Of a stretch of 64,000 bases of DNA, positions 8,338-21,935 are shown one piece after another. The notes beneath the pieces were generated by a model that saw only the letters and a list, made by a program, of their open reading frames with translations, made no database searches and was not told the origin of the DNA. The translations under genes were made by a program, and so were the position numbers. The stretch spans positions 3,201,485 through 3,265,484 of the forward strand of contig VZDJ01000301.1 in assembly GCA_008694505.1 (NCBI GenBank), written 5' to 3'. How positions within the stretch are numbered: the first letter of the stretch is position 1; the number at the start of each line of letters is the position of its first letter. The DNA is from Cyanoderma ruficeps. Taxonomy: Eukaryota > Chordata > Aves > Passeriformes > Timaliidae.

Positions 8338-10055
8338 ACAGTGAGTGCGTGGCTAAAAGGGGGGACTGGGTACGCAGGAAGGGACAGTGGACACTATGGC
8401 CCCACAGCCACAGTGTCCCCTGCATGATGAATCCCACAGATGGGCATCAAACTCTAAGGGTAGCTCTGGGCTGGTTGGACCTGGCCACTGCCAGCATGTG
8501 AGAGCAACCAAGCATCTCTCCATGCTGCACTGAGGATTTTTGGGGACAGGTGTAGTGCCAGGGCAGGGAGTGAGGCCGGCAGGAGGATGCAAGGAGGGCA
8601 CTGGAGAAGCTGGCAGGATGGGCAGCTGCTGGGCACAGCGGTGTGCAGCGGCTCTGGGGAAGGCAGTGCCGGCAGGGGAGCACTCAGCCAGGGCAGCGGC
8701 CAGGAACAGATGTTCCCTGTGGGACACTGCAGGCCGGGATTCCCCGAAGTGCACATGACGCCTGGAATTGCTCTTGGCAGGGATCTGGAGGGCTGGCCCT
8801 GGTCTGCACAGGGAGTACAGCCCCGTTTCCTTGCCTGGAGCACGGCTGAAAAACCTGGCAGACATGGCTGTGCGGCCCCTTGGCACACACCACTGGCACG
8901 GAAACCCCGGCTCTCCCCCGTGAGCACTGGGCACCCCTTGCTGGCTGACTGGAGAGCAGCACCGGGCCCTCCTCAGCCACTCACACCTCCCTGAATCCTC
9001 ACCACGGGGCCGCCAAAGGGCTGGGGAGAGGACTTGCCACTGCAGGCTTGGCCCTGGGCTGGCACTGCCCAGGGAGGCTGGCACAGTGCACAAGGCAAAC
9101 CCATCTCCTCCAGGACTGCTCCTCCTCACATCCTTCCTCCTGCACGTGAAAGAGGACCATGCCACCCCGACACGCCTGGTCTGTGACAACAGGCTTATCC
9201 AGAAATACATTGTGGAGGCCAAGGACATGGAAAAGAGAGTGGTGAGGATACAGTCCCCCATAAAACCCAAGGCCAGGGACATGCACAGTTCCTGGCACCT
9301 CACCTTGACCTCTCTCCTCATTAGGGCCAGTGCCAGGCTCTGTCTGCACTCAGCTGCCCTGCAGTGCTGCCCTTGGTGGACTTCACTTTCCAGCAGTGGA
9401 AATCCAAATCGGTGAGAGGGGCTGGGAGGAGGGTGCTGGCGCTGGTGTGCTAACAGGACTGGAGAAGGAACCTTGGGTTGGCACAAGCACCAGAAATGCT
9501 GAACAAGATGCTTGTAGGCATATCTGGTGGCACAGGGAGGGTAGAGGACCCCATCCAGACCTCAGGTGAGCACAGGAAGCAACGAGGCCCTGGGGGTCAC
9601 TGTCTGCTCCCCCAGAACGAGACCAAGCGGCGGGAGATCCTGTGTGACCTGGCCCTGCTGGTGGGTGCTGCAGCAGGGGCCCAGGGCCAGGTGAGCGATG
9701 AGTGTGGGGCCAGGCAGCTGAGCCAGCTTTACCGACACGCCAACTCCTTCTTCCTGCTCCTGCAGACCTTCAGCTGGGAGGTGAGACCTCCCCACATAAG
9801 CCAGACCACCACAGGTGCCAGCTGGGCTGGATGAAACAGTGTTTGTCACCTCTCTGTCCCACTCTCGCCCCTCAGGCAGGACACTGGGAGCCGAGCTGCT
9901 CCCCACACTCCATGGAGCAGACCCACATCTCCAGCATTTTCCTCACCTACCGGAAGCTGGTACAGGGCAAGTTGCGCTTCTTCTTCTACGACCTGGCCAA
10001 GGTCTTGTGCAAGCAAGGACAGGGGGACAGCAGAGACCCTCCATGTGGGGCTTGA
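8328..10055 (+). CDS. THPO: Thrombopoietin, short form without the C-terminal glycan domain
   Basis: THPO is the secreted four-helix cytokine that binds the receptor MPL and drives megakaryocyte or thrombocyte production. Coding exons: 8328-8340, 9114-9241, 9325-9411, 9616-9780, 9876-10055. They are joined by GT-AG introns of 773, 83, 204 and 95 nt, giving 190 residues. The first coding exon is only 13 nt (MELN; human begins MELT), followed by a hydrophobic signal (LLLLTSFLL). If cleavage follows Ala21, cysteines fall at mature positions 7, 29 and 85, exactly as in human TPO; the fourth is at 155 (human 151). Other landmarks are VDFTFQQWK, an NET sequon at residue 77, and IFLTYRKLVQGKLRFFFYDL. 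The protein stops 14 residues after that fourth cysteine, so the roughly 180-residue glycosylated tail of mammals is absent. Four extra cysteines (residues 58, 86, 139, 188) are unlike human. An in-frame ATG at 8,301 could add nine residues, but homology favours 8,328. Confidence 0.92.
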
Positions 10056-10283
10056 TGAGGCTGCACACAGGGTTCAAGCACAAAGTGATGCTGGAGCAAT
10101 CCTGCAGGACACTAAGCTGTGTTCTGGGTGCCCAGGAAGATGCCCAGAGGGAAAGGGTTGGCACCTGTTCCTCAAGTCTTTGTCTACTGTGCACCACATG
10201 GAGGCAAACAGTGACACTCGTGTGCCAGCAGGCACAAGCCCTGCTCCCATCCGGGCAGGCACCTCTACTGTGAATGCTTTTCG

Positions 10284-10289
10284 ATTAAA
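10284..10289 (+). other. THPO: THPO poly(A) signal (ATTAAA)
   Basis: ATTAAA lies 229 nt after the THPO stop codon and is followed at 10,308-10,325 by a GT-rich stretch (GTGTGTGTTCTTGTG), as expected of a downstream cleavage element. The predicted 3' UTR is about 250 nt. Confidence 0.7.
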
Positions 10290-10536
10290 GAGCTATTTTT
10301 CTAAAGAGCTGTGTGTGTTCTTGTGCCCGGGCTTGGGGCAGAATCCAGCTCCTCTGGGACATGCTCCCAGTTCTGCTCCCACCTGCAGCACCTGCCAGTG
10401 CTGCAGGATCCCCCGGCACGGCCCTGCACGGGGCCTGAGCTGCCACTCCTCCTCTCTGTACCCACCTGCCGCAGGTTTGGACTCCCTGCCAGCCTTGTCT
10501 CTCAGCAAACACAGCCAAGTCTAGAAAACATCCCAG

Positions 10537-10542
10537 TTTAAT
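10537..10542 (-). other. POLR2H: POLR2H poly(A) signal (ATTAAA on minus strand)
   Basis: TTTAAT on the plus strand reads ATTAAA on the minus strand, 365 nt after the POLR2H stop codon. No AATAAA is nearer. This places the POLR2H 3' end about 250 bp from the THPO poly(A) signal, so the two genes converge. Confidence 0.55.
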
Positions 10543-10906
10543 CAAAACCAAGGCAGCCTGCCTCAGGATGGTTCCTGAGGCAATGGTCTCCAGTCCCCAG
10601 AGGCAGGCAGGCAGCTGTCCCAGTCCTGTTGCTCCTGGCCAGAGCCAGGGCTGTGGAGCACAGGTGAAGGTGAGGAGATGCCATCAGGCAAGACTGGAGC
10701 ACTCAGCATGGTGCCCACTCAGATGTCAGGCACCTCTCTCCTCACAGAGATGTGGATCCCAGCAGGAGTCAGAAGACACTGGGATGAGGAGGGGGACTGC
10801 TCCCACCTCCCTGGCTCTGAAGAAGCTGGGCAGCATGGATGCTGGAGCAGAACGTGAGCTCTCAGGGCTCCAGCTGGATGTCTGTGTGGCAGCCCATGGA
10901 GGTGTG

Positions 10907-13427
<2,521 letters not shown>

Positions 13428-16124
13428 TCAGCCAGCGATGGGTCTTGGGGCTGCAGGCCCCATCGGCTCCTTCCTCCTCGACCGCCAGCCATGGCGGGGC
13501 GGGCCGTGTGACAGCGTCCCCCGTGTCCTGCCGATGAACCGTGAGGGGAGCAGGGGGGTCTGGCACGGCCGGGGGCGGCTCACACGTTTGGCACCACGGG
13601 GTGCTCCATGCTTGGCATCTGGTCGGTGCGGGTTCAAGAGTTCAGCCCTGTCCTCCCCGTTCCACGGATGCCACCGCCAGCCTGCCTGAACAAATTCTTC
13701 CACGCTTGGTGGTGGGGACCCTGCGCCTCGTTTGGGCAGCGTGTGTCCGCCCAGATGTGGTACAGGGAAGACTGGTGGAGCCTGAAGGTGTCCCGGTGAG
13801 ATGGGCACTGAGGACGGCAGGTGGCACGGCGCTGTGTGTACGTCACATGCCACCATCTCCTTAGGGACCACGAGGTCGTGAGTGGGGACATCTACGGGAT
13901 ATGGCTCCCCGTGCGTGGCCCCTATGCCTGCAGCGAGGTGGCTTCGTGGGGACATAGCCCATGTTGTGCCCGGGGGCCAGACATTTCCAGGTCGTGATGC
14001 GGGATGGCACCCAGAGCCGAGGTGCCCCAGCATCCTCACTGGACGGCCTGTCACAAGATGCCCGTGGTCCCCAGACACAGGTGTGACCTCTCCATGGCAT
14101 GTCCCCTCCGTGACACGGTGCCAGCGCATCCTCACGCATGCCTGAGGCGCAGGCAGCGGAACGGGGCAGTGCGGTGACACGCAGCGGGGGACACTGGCGT
14201 GAAGGGGGGTGCTGGTGCCAGGGGTCTGGTGGCTCGTCGGGGGAGCGTGGGCGGTTCACGGCGGGGTCACCCCGCGGCGGTGGCACTCAGCGGGGACAGT
14301 CTTAATGCGCTGGGACGGAACCTCGGCTGCTCCTATTCACCGCCGGGGTGGGTAACGCCCCCAAGCCCCGCAGCCCCCTCCCCACTCTGTCCACCCTGGC
14401 TCGGGGAGGGGCAGAAACCTCCCCCCTGCCAGAATGTGGTGGCCGTAGACCGGCTCCCCTCTGGCCCAAGGTGAGAGGTGTGGACCCTTCCCCAGAGTTA
14501 CGGTGCCCGCCTGGCATCCTGCATCCCGCGTGCCCGCTTGTTTGGGGGGCAGGACGGGGCTGGTGCAGGGGACCTGGACACCCCTGCGTGAGGGGCTGTG
14601 GGGGACACCCGAGGCTGTGCAGGTTGCCAGGGGGTGGCAGCAGCACACCGAACATGGCAGGACAGCCCCATGGTGTGCTGGATCAGAGGGCGTCCTACCG
14701 CAGCCAGGCTCACCAGTATTCCCAGTTGCCCTTTCCAGAATCCTCAGTGTGCCGCCCTGGAGGGATGTGATCTGCCTGGCGGACACCAGCCGGCCGGGGC
14801 AGGGTGGTGTGGGGGCCAGGGCTGTTCTTCGGGGAGGGGTCCATGTGCCAGCGCCTTCTGTACTCAGGGGTACCCGTTGGGATCCTGGTGTGATTCAGGC
14901 TGGAGGGCCATGGCACAGCTGTGCCCCCTGCTTGGATGCTCTCAGGGCCACTGCGGGGTGACACAAAGGGCTAATCCCCCCTAGCTGTGCCTGTCTGCCC
15001 CTGCTGAGACCTGGAACACTTGGTACAGGCCAGCAGGCAGCTGGGACTGTGCTCACCAGCCGGCGAGGCAGCCCCCAGGGGTGCTGCTGCCCAGTGACCT
15101 GCCAGCCAGCACTGCCGTCTGCCTCCCTGCCCTTGTGGGACAGGGCACAAGTGAGCCCCCACCCTGGGCAGGGTCATGGGCACGCAGCCACCTGCAGGGC
15201 CAGATGGGGAAGCAGGGGGTGGGTTTCCAGATGCCCCACAGATGCCACAGGATCAGAGTGGCAGCAGGAGGCTGGCACAGCCCTGAACCTCCCAGGCACT
15301 GGCTGTGTAGCAGGACCATGATGCCAAGAACGATCTTTGTCCCTAAGCCTCCTCCTTGGCCCTGTGCCCACGCAACCCTGGGGGCAGGAATGGCCAGGGG
15401 GGTTGCTGGCCCTGGTGCAAATCTGGCCTGGGTTGGCAGAAGATGGGGCACCTTGCTTTTCCCTGCACTCCATGTCCATCTGCCCTGGCTGTGCCGTGTG
15501 CCGGCTGCTTCGCTGACCCCGTGCCATGTGCCATGCCATGCAGTGCCACAGGAGTGTGGGTGGCCAGAGGGATTCACGTACCCAGCTAACGCAGCCCTGA
15601 GCAGCCGGGGCTGAACAGACAGTCCTGGCGCAGGTGCTGGAGGGGGCTGGGGGGTCAGCACTGCCTTTGCTGCTGTTGCCCAGGGAGTGCCCGTTTGCCA
15701 GCCAGGTCCCTGGTGTTGCCTCCTTATCTGGGATTAAACAAACTCTACTCAGATCTGGCGCCAGGTGCTTCCCCAGTGCCCAGGTGCTTCCCCTTCCCTG
15801 CCCTGTGCCCCTCTATGCCTGCTGCCCTTCCCTCATGCTGGGAAGTCCCTTTGTCCCTGGGGTGAAGAACCCCTCAAATACTGGACCCAAGCTCCCCTTG
15901 CTCTGGTCATGCAGTACTCCCTGGGGTCTCTTTGCAAGGCAGGCAGCAGCTCCAAATGAGGGCACAGAGTGGGACCATCTCTGGCTCTGCCTTGGGACAC
16001 CCCCAAAACAAAATGGGACCTACACCTCAGCCAGGGAGGTGTGTGTGCCCTCAGTGTGATGGATCCTGGCAGCACCAATGCTTGTGGTTCCAGACTCCCC
16101 AGAGCAGGGGTACAGCCTCCTCCT

Positions 16125-16190
16125 TCGTTAGCCGCTTGTCTGTTATCTCCTGCCGATAAATTATACAACACAAGCGCCTTTGAAAGGCAG
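16125..16190. promoter_or_regulatory. Candidate enhancer island (GATA/TAAT/TCF-like)
   Basis: An AT-rich patch holds TTATCT, GATAAATTATAC and CCTTTGAA (16,177-16,184) inside GC-rich DNA. Motif content alone supports it. Confidence 0.3.
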
Positions 16191-16934
16191 CCAGGCCTCC
16201 ATCCGGTGGGGCAGCCTTTGGGGGCCCCACATCAGCCATTGTGGGCTGCTGCCAGCTGCTTTTTTTGGGAGGGGGACAGGGACAGGGTTTTGTGCACTGC
16301 CCTGGTGCTGGGGTGATGGGGATGGGCTCATGGGCTGCAATATGGACCCGAAGGCAAACCACAAGAGCAGTGGGGGTGCGAAACCCGCCTGCACCCCATG
16401 CCCACACCTACTGATTGCAGGTCTGCCTGCACTCCTGCCCGTGCCCTGGCCTGGACTCCTTGTTCACATGCCCACATCCTGCTGCCCACTTTGGGGTGTG
16501 AGCCGGTGGCCGGTACTTCAGAGGCAGCGGCGATTCCTGTTATCCGCCGGCACAAAGGAGCCGAAAGGCTGCCGCCGTTATGGAAGCAAACAAGGACAGG
16601 GTGAGGCCAGGAAGGTGGGAAACGGCCGGCACCTGCCAGCACCTGCCATGGTGGTATCCCTGCCCATCCCAGTGGGGCAAGGAGCAGGGGGTCACTGTCC
16701 CCATGCCGACAAATGGGGGTCCCCCCATGCCAAGGAATGAGGATCCCCCCATGCACCCCGATGTCGGAGAGCCAAGGCCATGTGGGCTGCCCAGGGCAGG
16801 GCTGCCAGCCCCTGTTGTGCCCTTCTTTGCTCTCCCACCAGCTCCCATGGGTGTCCCCATGGGGTGCAGCAGTGCGGCCTCCGGGTGTCCATCCTGGCAC
16901 CCCGCTGGGCCAGTCTCCACCTGGGCTGGGGGTC

Positions 16935-17000
16935 AGGCAGGAAGAGATGAAGCCGAAATTAAGCTGTTAATGAGCCCGTCTGTCACCAGGCCACCAATTA
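16935..17000. promoter_or_regulatory. Candidate enhancer island (TTAAT/AATTA)
   Basis: GAAATTAAGC, TGTTAATGAG and CCAATTACCC fall within 50 bp, flanked by GC-rich DNA. Function is inferred. Confidence 0.3.
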
Positions 17001-18899
17001 CCCGGACTGGGAATGAGGAGATGATGGAGTGTGACTGGGGGAGGGGAGCAGGATGTCGGGGTCTCCAGCACGGAGGCAACTGAGGGGTGTCACCATCTCT
17101 CCGCAAGTTCCTCATCACCACCAGGCATATCCTGTGGGGTGGGGGACAGAATGGACCAAGGGGTGACCATGCCATAACCATATCAGAAGCCCCAAAGCAT
17201 CTGGGAAGGGATTAGAACTTTCTTTCTCCTCGCTGAGATCCTGAGGAATTCAGGCCCAATCACTGTCCCTGACTGGCACAGGAGGTGTCACCAGTGTGAT
17301 GAGCTGGCTGTTCTCTGCAGTCAGAGCTTGAAGGGGGCTGTGCTTACAGGAAGCAGAGTCAGTGGCTGCACCCTGGGGATACCCACAGACCCTCTGGGCT
17401 GCTCCTGGCCCCCGGGAAGGGGTACAGCAAAGAAGGGGGCTTATACCACCCCCCTCCTACTTCACATTGCTCAAGCTTGCTGTGGTGCGTGGCAGAGGCC
17501 CCTGTCTCTGTCCCTGTCCCCAGCTGGGATGGGCCAGAGAGGCCGAATTCCTGCAGGCTGATGCTGATGTCAGTTTTTCCGCGGCACCTCTCAGAACGGG
17601 GCCGGGTGCCTGTCCGGGCTGGCAGAGGGACAGGCCATCTCCCCAGCTGTCATCACAGCCGCCTGTCCCCATGATGGCCCTTAGCGGCACCCGGCCTCAG
17701 GAGGGACCATGGGGCTGCTGGAGACTGGTCTGGGAGCCTGCAGGAACGAGTTCCAGCTCCTTCATGATGGAAGGGACTCCGTGCTGGACACTGGCAGCAT
17801 CTGGCAGCTGCCCGCCATGCCCCTGCCAGACTCATGGAGCTGGAGGGTGGGCTGGGATGAAAGCCGTGGGATTTTGCTGGGATCGGAATTAACTTAACGG
17901 CTTTGGAAGACAAACAGATTAGGGAGCTGCAGGGATCGGGGTGAGGATCAGCTAAATTGGAAACAGAGGCAGGCGGCAGCATCCTGCACAAGCCCCTCTG
18001 CCCCTGCCCAAACCCCCACCCCAGCCCCATCCCTGCAGCACAGGGTGCCTCCATGGGGCCCTCACAGTCCCCTCCCATTACCAAGCTGATGGTGGGGCTG
18101 GTCGGGGCTGTCTTTCTTCCAGTCTGGGTCTTGGCCGCATGTCAGCAGCCTCTGGGCATTGCCGCCTTCCCCTTCCCCTTCCCTGCCTGTCCCCTTCCTG
18201 CTCTCAGTGCCCCCTCTCCCTGCCCCCCCTTTCCCCAGCACCCTGCATCTCCACTGCATCCCAGGCATGTCCCCTCACACCTCTCATCACATGCCATGAA
18301 GCCACAGTTCCGAAATAAGCGGTCCCAAAATAAGCTTCCTCCTTGGACTCCATAAATCTCAGCAAATCACTGAGTCATGGGGTCAGCCCTGCAGTCCCCT
18401 TTGCTGGCAGTGTGCCCTGCCCCATCCCCACGTGTCCCCCCTGGCACCCCAGGAGGGTTTGGGGTTGTGTTGCTACCCCGATAGTATCAGGTCCTGGGGG
18501 CAGCCCCACTCACTGGAGATCAGATCACCAGTAATGAACTACAGCTGGGCATGGGGGGCTGGGGACAGAGGGAACTGAGGGGACAATCCTGTCCCCTCTC
18601 AGCAGTCAGGGACATCTCTGGGGACACTGGGCAGCATCAGACCAGTAGGCTTCACTGCCCTTTTTAGGATGACACCCCCATGGCAAGACCCCCAGTGCTG
18701 TTTGAGACCCAAGCCTGGCAGCTCTTACCCAGGTTTTGATGGTGCAGTGGGGAAAGAGTGCCAGGCCTGAGGGTCCTGGAGGAGGAGGGGGCCGTGGCAA
18801 GGAAGGCTGTGTGCGGGGACAGCCTCCTGCTGCCGTGGCCCCCCCAGCGCCCCCGTCCCCCTCCCGCCCCCGCTTCCTGCGCAGGCGGCCCGGGGAGGC

Positions 18900-19000
18900 G
18901 ATGAAAGCAGCCCCAGCAGATGTTTCTGGCTTGTTTTCATCTCATTAACTGTTTCCTCTTTTATTATGGGATAAATTATTAATTGTTCAGTGCGAGGAAG
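18900..19000. promoter_or_regulatory. Candidate enhancer island with E-box and dense homeodomain cores
   Basis: CAGATG (an E-box) is followed by CATTAACTG, TTATTATGGG and ATAAATTATTAATTG within 75 bp, directly after very GC-rich sequence (18,830-18,900). Sharp composition edges like these are typical of conserved non-coding elements, but no alignment is available. Confidence 0.35.
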
Positions 19001-19483
19001 AAAGGAAAGAGAAATCCTGACGGAGAACCCGCAGGCTCTGGGAAGGGTAGCGAGCAGGAGTTGGCACAGCCTGGGGCAAGGGGAAGGCAGGGGGGATTTG
19101 GGATCTCTAGGGTGGAGGCAGCCCCTTGCAGTGCCACCAACCCCCAGGTGTCCCTCCTGAAAAAGGGGGGCAATGTGGGCTGTAGGAGGTGCTCTGGGAG
19201 TGGGGCAGGAGCTGGCTGCTGGCACCTGGCCTCTGTCAGCAGCAGGGAAAGTAACCCAGACGGACGGGGCAAGAGGACAGGCTGCCCACCTGGGACCCAG
19301 ACATCTGGGCACCAGACTTCAAGACCCCTGCCCAGAAAGCCCCGACCACTACACCCCACTCCCTCTGTGCCCCGTGGTCTGAAAATGGACACACTCACTG
19401 CACCTCATGGCCAAGGAATGGGGCTCAGCCCTGTCACCCCTGGCCCCCCCAGCTCCCCAGCCCCTGCCCCCCTGAAATATTCA

Positions 19484-19590
19484 TGGCCTGCAATGACTAG
19501 CTAATTTAATTGCCCTGATGAGAAGCTGAATAATTTACGTTCTTTTCGAGCAGGGTCAGGAGACATCATTAGCAGCTGATCTGGGAGCAG
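19484..19590. promoter_or_regulatory. Candidate enhancer island
   Basis: CTAATTTAATTGCC, GAATAATTTACG and CATCATTAGCAGCTGAT occur within 100 bp, including a CAGCTG E-box. It is bracketed by GC-rich DNA. Function is inferred. Confidence 0.35.
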
Positions 19591-20892
19591 GGAGGGGAAG
19601 CGCTGAGCCCTGACCCTGCTGCTTGGGGACATCAGGTGGGCAACGGGAGCCCGAAAGCTTTCCCATCCTGGAACCCCCATGGCTGGGTGGTACGTGTTGA
19701 AACCTGAAGTACCAAACCTCTGACCATCCTGTGAACCCCCAGCCATGTGGGATGGGAAAGTGACCCCAGCCCAGTGTGTTTTGGGGCTTCCGTGGTCCTG
19801 GGGTCCTGGTGGGCCCCAAGACACAGCGTCCCTCCATTCTGTGGCCTTGACAATGTTTAAGGCAACTGTGATCTTTAAGTCTCTTACACATCTCCATCAT
19901 TGTTGCTTTGGTTCGTGGCCAGCAGGGGTGGCTGGGATAAAATATGGCTGAGAGAACAGCCCCGGCGCGCTCCGGATTCCTGAGATAAGGGGGACAGGCA
20001 GGACAGGGACCTTTATTTACATTTTTTCCTGGAAATTTCAGCCTCTCTCTGGTAAGACCCCATCCAGCTGCCATGAAGATAAGAGGGGCTTGTAGGGGGG
20101 CTGCTGGGGGCAGGATGCCTTTCAGGGGGGCTTATTACTCCCCAAGCCCAATTCTTGCCCCAGTCTGTGTACCTTGTGTGTGTGAGGGGCATAGAAGAGC
20201 ACCAAGGCGGGGCTTAGGACTGGCTCCTTTCCCATCAAAATCCATGTTTCTTCCTCTTCACTGGTTTGACAGGGATGTGGGGGCCCTGATCAACCACATC
20301 TCCACATCACTGAGGTGTCAAGGGGAAGCTTGTCTGGACCCCACCTTGGTGAGGAAGGCACAGTCCGGGATAAATTCTGTTGTGATGGCCATGCCAGGAA
20401 ATTTCAGGCCAGAGGCCACGGCAAGGGCTGCAGCCGGCTGCCCGATAACGCCTGGATTTCCTCCCAGCACTGCCCAGCGTCCGGCTGGTGGGGAGGGATG
20501 TGGAGTGGGGGTTGCCCAGCAGCAGCACCTTGTACCCTGGCAGGAACAGCCCCAGCTGGCCCCTGGCCCTAGGGGACACAGCAGAGGGGTCTGGCAGTCC
20601 TGCAGTGCTGGGGGTCCCAGGCTGCGCCCCTCGCAGCACTGGGAGTGTCACTGTCCCAGGGAGGGACGGGTGAGGGAGAGGAGTTGCTGTGACCTGCAGG
20701 TGCTTCCTGCACCTGAAGCCCCGAGGGTGGTGGGGAGCCCATGGGGTCAGCTGGGGAGTCTCCCTGGGAGGTCTGGCATGGCTGGGGTGGGGGACAGAGT
20801 CAGGACCCACGGCAGCCACTCCAGATGGCAGAACCAGCTGGGTGGGGACAAAGGGGTGTCCGCACACCCAGGTGTGCAGCCACAGGCCACTT

Positions 20893-21237
20893 CTGCACAC
20901 ACACACACACAGAGGACTACACAAGGCACTGATGTCCCAGCGCGGACAGACACAGGCACCTCCTCCTCCTCCAGGCACTCAGACATGCACAGACAGGCTC
21001 ACAGGTGTGCACAGACCTCCATGTTTGGACACAGCAGCACATGTACACCAATACACACACACCAACACAGCCAGCTGTGCACACCAGCAGATGTGTGCAT
21101 GTGCACACAAGGGCACTTATGTGCGCGCATGCACGCCCCCAAATCCACAGGCACACACACAGGTGGTCTATGTGCACGTGCACCCCCCAAAAATGCACAC
21201 ACATGAACACACATGGACTCACACACACAGACACAGC
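20893..21237. repeat. CA-rich simple-repeat tract
   Basis: A pure (CA)n core at about 20,896-20,911 is followed by some 320 bp of interrupted CA/ACAC-rich sequence with ACACATG and TGCACAC variants and one GTGCGCGCATGCACG patch near 21,121. It looks like a decayed dinucleotide microsatellite. The alternating purine-pyrimidine pattern can adopt Z-DNA. Confidence 0.75.
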
Positions 21238-21724
21238 TGGCCTCTTCTGCCCACACGTGTTCTGCCTGCCCGGGGTGCCGGTGGGTGCTCCCCATGCAGC
21301 CGCTGTCTGCCGGCTGCTCTCTGGAGTTTGAGATCGAGGAGGAATTTTAAATGTATTGACCCCTGACCCATCCCTGCCTGTGAAGCAGGAGAAGCCAGAC
21401 CTTGAGCTGCCCCCAGCCGGATGGGGATGGGGGGCTGCAGGCAATGGCGATCCCTCAAAGCTCATGGAGTGCAAAGGGGGCACCCTGCCTTAGTCTCGCA
21501 TTTTCTGCACCCCATGTGCCCCCCACCTTGGGGAGCACCAAGAAGGATCACTCCAAAACCTCGCTGCCTAGAGCACTCACGGCTTGGGGATGCCACAGCT
21601 GTGTGTCCCGTGCCAGGAGGGTTCTGTGGGAGTGGGATGCCCCTGCCATGGCCTCTGCAAAGGGTCCCAGGCCCCCTACCGTGCTTCTGCCTGGCTCCCA
21701 GCATCCCTGCATCCCGCAGAGGGG

Positions 21725-21935
21725 TTGCGGTGATGGCAGTGTAATTAAAAATGCAATTAAGTGCTGCCACTTAGCAGAAAAGTCATACAGTTTGGGGATA
21801 ATTATCTGACAATATAAAAAGTTGCCCAACATTAATCAGGCGCTGATCTGCTCTGGCAGCTGTGCTCTCAGCTCCGGACGCTGTCTTAATGGCATCCTTC
21901 AAGAGACAGCAATAAATCAGGCCCTTATGGGGGCC
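21725..21935. promoter_or_regulatory. Largest AT-rich candidate enhancer in the intergenic region
   Basis: About 200 bp carries GTAATTAAAA, GCAATTAAGTG, GGATAATTATCTG (a near-palindromic GATA/TAAT site), CAACATTAATCAGG, TCTTAATGG and CAATAAATCAGG. A CAGCTG E-box near 21,860 lies inside. The length and density of distinct motifs exceed the other islands. It is a candidate conserved element for EPHB3 or CHRD. Confidence 0.4.

Noticed and set aside
8353..9486. 377-codon open frame on the minus strand
   Set aside because: It is antisense to THPO exons 2-3 and intron 1; the real coding signal is on the plus strand with matching splice sites.
10056..10283. Additional THPO exon encoding a C-terminal domain
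   Set aside because: The sequence after the stop has no Ser/Thr/Pro-rich open frame with a usable acceptor, and a poly(A) signal follows at 10,284.
20073..21206. 377-codon plus-strand frame ending in His/Thr-rich sequence
   Set aside because: The His/Thr-rich part is a translation of the CA-rich simple repeat; there is no start context or homology.
20890..21240. CRISPR-like or satellite array
   Set aside because: The repeats are irregular dinucleotide text without constant units and spacers, and the genome is eukaryotic.
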